Positions 57,128-64,000 of a DNA stretch of 64,000 nucleotides are shown here, piece by piece. The stretch's first letter is position 1. Each line of letters starts with the position of its first letter. A program made the translations under genes and the position numbers. Under the pieces are notes generated by a model. The model did no database searches. It was not told the origin of the DNA and saw only the letters and a list, made by a program, of their open reading frames with translations. Origin of the DNA: Plazaster borealis (taxonomy: Eukaryota > Echinodermata > Asteroidea > Forcipulatida > Labidiasteridae); contig CM037471.1 of the NCBI GenBank assembly GCA_021014325.1, positions 18,868,818-18,932,817 on the forward strand, read 5' to 3'.

Positions 57128-57842
57128 TCAACCATGGAGGAAGGAAGAGAAGGAGTTCGAACGAGCTTCATATCAAAGACACAGACTTTCTTGCCGCGGT
57201 CTTAAAACAGCTGTGGGTAAGCAAAGCGCGAATTCCGCGAAGGGCCCAAGCCAGACACAAGCCGCATTGCATTGTGGGAAGATGGGGGGGGGGGGGGACA
57301 ACGGCGCGTGCGCTATGAAGCATTTCTGACATAGTTTTGTCAAATATCAATTTCAAATTGCCTTATAATCAAAATGCTCCACATCGCTCCACCAAACTGA
57401 ATATACGAACGGACAAAGGAAATCATCACGTACACGATCCCCTAAAATTGAGCTTTCGGAAAAGGTTGGAAAGCCCATAAAATCACACAAATGTTAACCC
57501 ATATTTCTCATAATATTTCCTTCATCAATAGAGACATCCTCGTTTTTATTACCACAGAAAAATCAGATTGCGACGATCAAACCATCAAAAGATTCAGCTC
57601 GTTTTGTAGAATTACATGGAAAACATGGCGCACGTAAACACCCTGTACACAGCTACTTCGCATGCATATTCATGTCCGTTAGTGTGTTCGAATTTGGTAA
57701 ATCCAGTGTAATATCATAGCTCGATTCTCGCTGTGTGAGAGTAGCGCGGCAAGAAACCCTGTGATCAAAGACGGCTTCGTAACAATTGGTTCGTGAATAC
57801 CATGGCGGGCCGTTCGAACTCCTTCTCTTCCTTCCTCCATGC
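57128..57842. mobile_element. Inverted-repeat element with ATGGAGGAAGGAAGAGAAGG ends
   Basis: At 57132 and in inverse at 57840 the same 31-base stretch occurs, and similarity continues inward (TTTCTTGCCGCG on both sides). The interior has a G-run and no long frame. Both arms encode a short frame starting MEEGREGVRT. Confidence 0.65.
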
Positions 57843-58254
57843 TAAAACTGTATACTATTTTAGGGATAATTAACATTACAATACATGATTGAATTTTTAC
57901 TGTATTTCTGCTGTCGCAAACACAAAACAGCCAATAAAATTATGCTTAAATTGGTTTTCTGCTACTACTTCTAGGTCAAATTTGTGACGGGTTTGACTCA
58001 AAAATTTAGACTTGAATTTTAAATAGCTCTATTTTTATACCCAAAGTATACATTTGAGAAAATTGTAAAGCTTTTAATTTATAAATTATTGTACAAAAAG
58101 AAAAAAATGCCAAGTATGATAAAATTGTGGTAAAAACTACAAATAAATTATTGTTGGGATCCGGACATGTCACATGTGCAAACAATTTTGCAAGATTGCT
58201 ATTACGAATATCTATATAGAGCTACTCTTCCAAAAAACAATGCTAAGTTTCCCT

Positions 58255-58452
58255 TTAAAGGGGCTGTGTGGTTATGTGGCTGTACATGGAATGATGAACT
58301 CTCACCTAACTAGTTGTGCCAGTGCACCCTCCAATCCTGAATATATAATACAGAGCCTCAGCATCATCTATGGAGGGTATGCACGCAAACTGGGTGAGAG
58401 TTCATCATTCAATGTACAGCCACAGGCCTGCGATGACACGGAACCCCTTTAA
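58255..58452. mobile_element. TTAA-flanked MITE, family 6
   Basis: TTAAAGGGGCTGTGTGG to inverse CACGGAACCCCTTTAA, with inner pair GAACTCTCACC/GGTGAGAGTTC; 198 bp. Confidence 0.82.
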
Positions 58453-58945
58453 GTCGGTTGTTCCTGACTAGATTTATTACAGGGACACATGCCATGTTGT
58501 CGTCCTTACTCTGATTCTCACGAGGGCTTGAATATGGCAATGCCTTGCTGTTTGGCTCTAAAGCAACTGATATACAGCGACTGAAAAGGCTACAGAACTG
58601 GGCTGCTGAACTTGTCTGCCGTGCCTCAAAGCATGACAATGCCACACCTTATTTTTAAGAACTTCACTGGATGCTGGTTAGGGAGCGGATAATCTTTAAG
58701 ATGTTGGTTTATGTATATAAATGCCTCAACGATACAGCACCTGGTTACCTATTATCCTGCCTGTCTCCCTACTTGCCTGGATGCTCAAGCCTTCTCTCAG
58801 CATCTTACACCACTCGCCTCATGGAACCAAACTCTGTCAAGCTTCTCAAGTCTGCACCAAGTCACACCTTTTCTCAATGATTTTGCTCCCCAAACCTGGA
58901 ATGCACTAACTATCTCCATTAGGCCTAATCTCCATCAGAGAATCT
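58440..58945 (+). pseudogene. Non-LTR retrotransposon 3' end, decayed (CR1/jockey-like reverse transcriptase tail)
   Basis: Across frames with in-frame stops the translation gives LQRLKRLQNWAAELVCRAS-like text, ELHWMLVRERIIFKMLVYVY and KCLNDTAPGYLLSCL, the C-terminal signature of LINE reverse-transcriptase polyproteins. Stops and frame changes show it is dead; the rest of the element is absent. Confidence 0.8.
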
Positions 58946-59341
58946 GACTCTTTGTGCAAATTCAAGAAGTGTAACCAAAATTATTTATACCCAATCTAAT
59001 TGCGCTGTGTTCTTAGTGTAATGGCGCTTTATTAATATGCCTTACACTGTATATGTATGTATGTATTTCAGTAGTATTTACTAACATTGACTAAAGGAAA
59101 TGATGTTGAATATGTCTCTTTTGCCACCGTGGAGGTAGGTAAATAATAATATCTTATGTAGTTGCTTGAGATGACAGAATGTTTTGGTCATGATTTAAAA
59201 AGTGGCGGTTGGAAACAGTAATGCTCCCTCTAACGGACAGTGTGAAACGTTTAATCGTTAACATGATTATGTTTGTTTTGGTAATTCAATTCAGGTAGAT
59301 GCAAGCTTTAATATAATTCACCAACGGACTCAACACAAATC

Positions 59342-59992
59342 ATGTTCAGAGGAAAGATGAAACTAAACTTTGAGCAGCAGCTCAATAAAGACGGGAATCT
59401 TGGCCCCGCCCTGGTGATGGAAGGAGAAGATCTGGATGAGATTCCACCAATCCCAAACAGTCAAAGCCACCGCCTGATTGGTATTAATGCCAATCAGAAT
59501 CAGATCAGTGAGTTGCCGGCACAGCTGAAAGAATTCAAGAAGCTGGAATTCCTAACATTGACCAATAATTTATTTTCTGCCCTGCCTCCTTTTATCGGAC
59601 AGTTGTCAAGCCTCCGTATGCTTAACCTGAGCAATAACCAACTCTCCTCTCTCCCAGAGGAGATGGAAGATCTTGATCAGCTGCAGGAACTTTTCTTAGA
59701 CAACAACAAATTTGAGGTCGTCCCGCCTGCTCTATTTAAGATGCCTTGGTTAAAGGAGCTTTATATGCAGCACAATAACCTCAAAGAGATTCCGGCGGCC
59801 ATGAGCAAGATGACGGGGCTGAAAATCCTCATCATGGACTACAACAAGATCACAGCAGTGCCACCAGAGGTTGGGATGATGGAGCTAGATGAGTTGTACG
59901 TTCAGCACAACAACGTAGAGACTGTTCCAGATGAAGTGAAAATTAAGAAATTCAAACTACTGGACAACCCAGTGGATCCAAGCGGGCTGTAA
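59342..59992 (+). CDS. Leucine-rich-repeat protein, 216 aa, single coding exon
   Basis: Seven tandem LRRs of about 23 residues run from residue 44 to about 200, with the consensus LxxLxLxxNxLxxLPxx typical of the SHOC2-like intracellular class (for example LRMLNLSNNQLSSLPEE at about 91-107). There is no signal peptide or membrane segment, so a cytoplasmic protein-interaction role is inferred. Residues 1-43 are a short polar N terminus with a second Met at position 6; the C terminus is KLLDNPVDPSGL, a short capping tail. An acceptor-like AATTCAG lies about 45 bases upstream of the ATG, suggesting a spliced 5' leader with an intronless coding region. I cannot assign it to a named LRRC family. 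Intact frame and clean repeat periodicity argue for a functional gene rather than a retro-pseudogene. Confidence 0.85.
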   Translation: MFRGKMKLNFEQQLNKDGNLGPALVMEGEDLDEIPPIPNSQSHRLIGINANQNQISELPAQLKEFKKLEFLTLTNNLFSALPPFIGQLSSLRMLNLSNNQLSSLPEEMEDLDQLQELFLDNNKFEVVPPALFKMPWLKELYMQHNNLKEIPAAMSKMTGLKILIMDYNKITAVPPEVGMMELDELYVQHNNVETVPDEVKIKKFKLLDNPVDPSGL

Positions 59993-60141
59993 AGGGAATT
60001 TCGTTTCTTAGATGGTGCCTTTAAAAAAGAGGAATCGATTCAGTTCTTTCGAACAATTCAAGATTGGCAATACTCATCACTGCCCTTAAAGGTAGGGTCC
60101 TAGATTGGTTTTTGTCAACGTTATGCTGAAAAAAAGATACT

Positions 60142-60501
60142 TTAACCCTAACCATGCTAAATGCAACAATATGCACCAAATGGTAAAAGTTGTTGTAATC
60201 TGTTGCATTTGGCAGTCAACTGAGATGTCATTCTTTGACTGAATTTGTTGCATTTAGCAGTCAAGTGACTTCATAGTGGTGTTGCATTTTGTTGTAGTCA
60301 CCACTACACTTATGCGCATATTGTTGCATTTAGCAGGGCAAACCCCCTTGCTCAGTCCTAACACAAACAACATGCCTGCACAATGCAAGAAAATCCCTTG
60401 TTGCATTTTGTTGCATTTGGCATGGTTCTCATTTCAACTGTGTTGCATTCTGTTGTATTTCGCAGGGTATGTGGAGGGACCCTGATGGGGGTTAGGGTTA
60501 A
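60142..60501. mobile_element. TTAA-flanked MITE with CCCTAACC ends and internal TTGCATTT repeats
   Basis: TTAA-CCCTAACC at 60142 and GGTTAGGG-TTAA ending 60501. CCC-starting ends with TTAA duplication are the piggyBac hallmark. The motif TGTTGCATTT(A/G)GCAG recurs about seven times inside. Lies in the 3' flank of the LRR gene. Confidence 0.75.
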
Positions 60502-61870
60502 AAGACACATGTGAAAGTTTCAGCTGTATAGTGTCTATTTGCTGAGAAAACAGCAAAAAACATTTAAGGTATTTTTTAGCGAGGTGACAGCGGGTACCAA
60601 CAGCATCTCTGCAAACGGACACCAACCCTCAGAAATCTGAGGGATGATTCATTCAAGAATCGTTTCAAATGTTTTGGTGTGACAAATTATCCAAACCATA
60701 TGACTTCGAAGGAAATCCTTTCTCAAAATAGTTTATACTATCAACAGCTGAAGTGCTTCTCACCAAGTAAGTTTTTTATGGTTATTAATTTTCGGAGTAT
60801 TTACCAATCTATGACCATACCTTTAATACATGGGTTTATACTTGATGCAAATACTAGGAAGTGATTTATTATGTGAATATGGAGATAAGGAAATAGTTCG
60901 CATGTTTGCGGTGAATTACCTGCCATGATGTTTTTAAATTCCAACACGGCATTTGTAAAACCGTATTTTAATCTTGATAAGTAAGGTGTAACAAAAACTT
61001 GATCCAAAATGTTCATAAAGTTGAAGTAGATATTCTTCGATACCCACTTTTATCAAAGAGTTCACATTGTTTATGAAACAGAAGTAACACAAAACATAGA
61101 CACATGAACCATTTCAGTTTTGTTATTATGCAATAAGGAATTTATAACTGTATGGACCTGCACATTTAAATGTACATGTGTTTAACTGTTCTGTTTTGCT
61201 CTGTTGTTGCTACATAATTCCCGAAATTGCTAGAGGTTTTAAAATAACCCACAAACTGGAAAATTAGGGTAACAAAAATAGTCTATTAGTATTAGACATG
61301 CAAAAGTAACAGACTAATTTTATTTTTTTCAAATTTGGTCAGCAGTTTTCAGCATTTAAAAGCAAGTCGTAAAATTGTACGACTGAAAACAGGGTATAGG
61401 CCTACAATATTAAGTCTTATCAGCAGGAAAATAGTAGGTTTTTTTTCCAGTTTTTTCTTTCTTTCCATGTATGTGTTTTGAAAGCCAGATATTGTAAATG
61501 GATCCCTTCAGCAAAGTAGCATGTTATTAATCATTTGAAGCTTGCTAAGATAGAATTGAATAGTGCCAGGATTGTGAACATTTGATGAATTATGAATATC
61601 AAGATATCAATTATGGCCAGGATTCTTGAGTCACATCTGAAATGTCCTTGGGCAACAGGAAAAGCTGCAATCATCTTGAGCTGTTGAATGTGTTTCTTGC
61701 TTTTATAGGTACACTATTTATCAGCACTGACCATCAAATAAGACTCAAGCGATATCATCCTTTAAACCTGGCAGTAGATTAAAACAGATCGAAAAACTCA
61801 GATGTAGCATTTCAAATGTTATACAGTCATAATGACTTTTAAAATGTAGCGTGGGAAATGGGAAAAGACA

Positions 61871-62083
61871 ATGTCATTCCCAGACAGAGAACAGCAAATG
61901 TGCCAAAAAAGACCAAACATACAATGAATTGCACGCAAGAAAAGTGGGGTCACCCGGGAAGTCACAGCTGCGGCCAAGCAACACGGATATGTCAACAACT
62001 TGGAGCCAACTGGCAAAAAGTATGAAAGGCTTGACAGCAGAAATGAAGAACATGAAACAAGCTCAACAAGATCAAGAAAATTG
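61871..62083 (+). CDS. Possible orphan terminal coding exon
   Basis: An open frame of about 70 residues ends ...MSTTWSQLAKSMKGLTAEM then KNMKQAQQDQEN and TGA, with balanced hydrophilic composition and a helical, coiled-coil-like end. An acceptor-like pyrimidine/AG (ATTCCCAG) lies near its left end. I found no partner exon upstream within the window and no recognisable family. It could be an alternative last exon, a small independent gene, or a chance frame. Left edge is approximate. Confidence 0.3.
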
Positions 62084-62089
62084 AACAAA

Positions 62090-64000
62090 CTTTCACCCGA
62101 TGGCTTTCCCTAACACAGACTATTTTTACCCGCTCAATGATACAGATTGGAATGACTGCTAGTTTAATGTAATGGCAAGTGATTTTTGATACTTTTTGGC
62201 CATTCAAGTTGTAGTTGATTCTTGTCCAAATATATGTGCACAATAGACATAATTGCACCCTCTATTTAATGTTGTTAATTAAAACATCTTTCAGCATCTT
62301 AGTCTTTCACTTGAAATGCGGCTCTTTCTTAATTTTATGATTATGACTTGAATCTGTAATTTACCAGGCACTTGTGTACTTTTGACAGTAAATGTGAAAT
62401 TCTAGAGGATGAGTTTTGGGTAGCACTGTGACAGGTGTTTTGACAACTCAACATTGGATCAGAGTGCTCTGATTTTTCTCAGGTTAATTAGCTAATTTTT
62501 TTAAAAGGCTTTGTGCAGGCCTGGAATTTCACGGAGGCCATGCCCTATGTTGCCCTGGTCTTGGCCTTGGTGCCCCTTCAAAAGTTTTTCTCATAGACTT
62601 TAAGATTTTCCAATGGAAGTGCCCTTTGCAAAATGAAAATGGCCTTGCCCTCTCAAAGATGAAATTCCAGGCCTCTTTGTGTAAAGACCATGTAACCTGT
62701 ATCATCACAGAAGAGCCATAGAGCCTGGACTTCCTGCAGGCACAATTTGTACACGGCTCAATGGAGATTGTACCGTCTAATTTTGTTCAACTTTTGATAT
62801 TTAGTAAGGGGACACATCTCAAAACTTGTGCAGCTGTTACTTTTATAACTCTTGAATTTATGTGGAAATTATGATGCAAAATGTAAAATTGTCTATATGA
62901 CCAGTGTAGTATCTTGCCTGCCAGAAAGGCCTTGGAATGTACAAGGGGCCGATTTCATAAAGAGATAAGACTAGTCTTATCTGAAGTTAGGACCAGTATT
63001 GGTCTTAACTTAAGACTAGTCCTATCTCTTAGCATTGCCTAGGACTAGTCCTAAGTTAGGAAGAGTTTTGTGAAATCGACCCCAGGCCACTCTTTTGTAA
63101 AGAAAGGTTACATGTTCTATACTACATCACTGCTTTATAATTGTTTTATTACTGACTTGTATAACATTTAGTATAATTTTGATTTGACTTCTAACAGCAC
63201 CCAAAGACAAACTTGGAAGGAAATTTAGTATTTAGAACCATGTGAATGTTAGTATTTTAACTTGCATTAAGTTTATAAATTTTTAAACATTAAGTTTGTT
63301 AGCATTAACTCTGCTAACAAACTCTGCATTAAGTTTGTTAGCGATTTATTGAACACATCCAAGGAAAGATGTGTAGTTTTGGATCATAGCATTGAAGTCG
63401 AAGGCTTGATTAAAATGCACAGATGTAAAATTGTGAATTATTTTAAGTTATATTAAAAACAATTTGACCATTTGGGAAAAATCCTGAAAGGATTCATATT
63501 TGAAGTCCCACCTTATCATGGAAATTATGAAAAAAATAATTTTTTGTTTTATACAGTAGCACTATAAGAAAAGGGATAATCAAGGGTAGAATTGCTAAAT
63601 CAAAAACAACCTTTTTCATTTTCCTTTCTTTTTTAATTTGTTTTTGTTTTTTGTATTTGATGTGAACCTCGCCAAACTATGGAGGCATTAAAGAGACATT
63701 GGGAGAAACAAAAAAGAAAGTCATGATGATGATTTATATCTCATACTGCATAATTATGACTTATGAATATGAGATAAAGCTCACTACATGTATTTTTATA
63801 TGTCATAAATATGACTTATGCTCATTCGAAATTAAAAGATTTAAGTCATAGTTACTTATGCTGATTCATAATAAGAATGACTTTCTTTCTTTTCTCAGTA
63901 TCCCTTTAATGCTTCTGTATCAAACCCTTTCGTACCAAACCCTTCAAAATCCAACTGGGAAAGTTAAGTTTGATTTTGTTTGGACTGGGTACTTCACAAT
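62090..64000. other. 3' flanking DNA without recognised genes
   Basis: Apart from the MITE at 62940 and a repeat fragment at 62515-62670 (TCCAATGGAAGTGCCCTTTG, also at 30742), this is AT-rich. 63720-63850 repeats ATATGACTTATG-type words. No coding frame supported. Confidence 0.5.
62940..63090. mobile_element. Palindromic MITE rich in GACTAGTC motifs
   Basis: Ends GGGGCCGATTTCATAAAGAG and an inverse TTGTGAAATCGACCCC; interior repeats of AGACTAGTCTTA/CTAGGACTAGTCC. No coding. Confidence 0.8.

Noticed and set aside
60142..60501. Interstitial telomere repeat (TTAGGG)
   Set aside because: Only one TTAGGG at each end, in inverted positions beside TTAA; better explained as transposon termini.

Overview
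This is a eukaryotic, intron-rich, AT-rich animal window. Gene content, an abundance of short TTAA-flanked palindromic transposons and tRNA-derived SINEs suggest an echinoderm, most likely a sea star; that species-level guess is from memory of repeat style and is not proven. Most bases are introns and repeats, and most long open frames are chance or repeat-derived.

Layout. 0.14-10.86 kb (minus): N-terminal half of an EZH2/E(z) histone methyltransferase gene (9 exons traced; the catalytic CXC and SET exons lie beyond the left edge). 10.9-20.6 kb: intergenic, filled with transposons, including two foldback-type elements with terminal arms built of short tandem repeats (17.6-18.2 and 18.75-20.15 kb). 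20.67-24.9 kb (plus): a three-exon gene for a 112-residue single-pass membrane protein I do not recognise. 27.6-45.25 kb (minus): a complete 14-exon NOP58 gene (587 codons plus stop) whose introns carry a box C/D snoRNA cluster: seven copies of one snoRNA in seven introns, two further snoRNAs, and one relic. 47.26-53.53 kb (plus): a complete JMJD4 gene (6 coding exons, 515 residues) divergent from NOP58. 53.9-59 kb: non-LTR retrotransposon debris and palindromes. 59.34-59.99 kb (plus): a single-coding-exon leucine-rich-repeat protein. 60-64 kb: 3' flank, one more TTAA element, and a possible orphan terminal exon.

Functional links. NOP58 is a core protein of box C/D snoRNPs, and its introns here encode the RNAs that such particles carry; two of the snoRNAs have guides matching conserved 18S rRNA segments and the seven-copy family has a guide matching 28S rRNA next to the A-loop. 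JMJD4 (release-factor lysyl hydroxylase) and NOP58 both belong to translation/ribosome biology and are arranged head to head about 2 kb apart. EZH2 is the Polycomb PRC2 methyltransferase.

The most noteworthy observations are the serial intron-by-intron snoRNA family with a compensatory terminal stem, an EZH2 intron holding an 11-unit array that repeats the exon's own 5' splice site, the foldback elements, and several nested insertions that directly reveal a TTAA target site for multiple miniature-transposon families. All matches to human proteins and rRNAs are from memory, without database searches.
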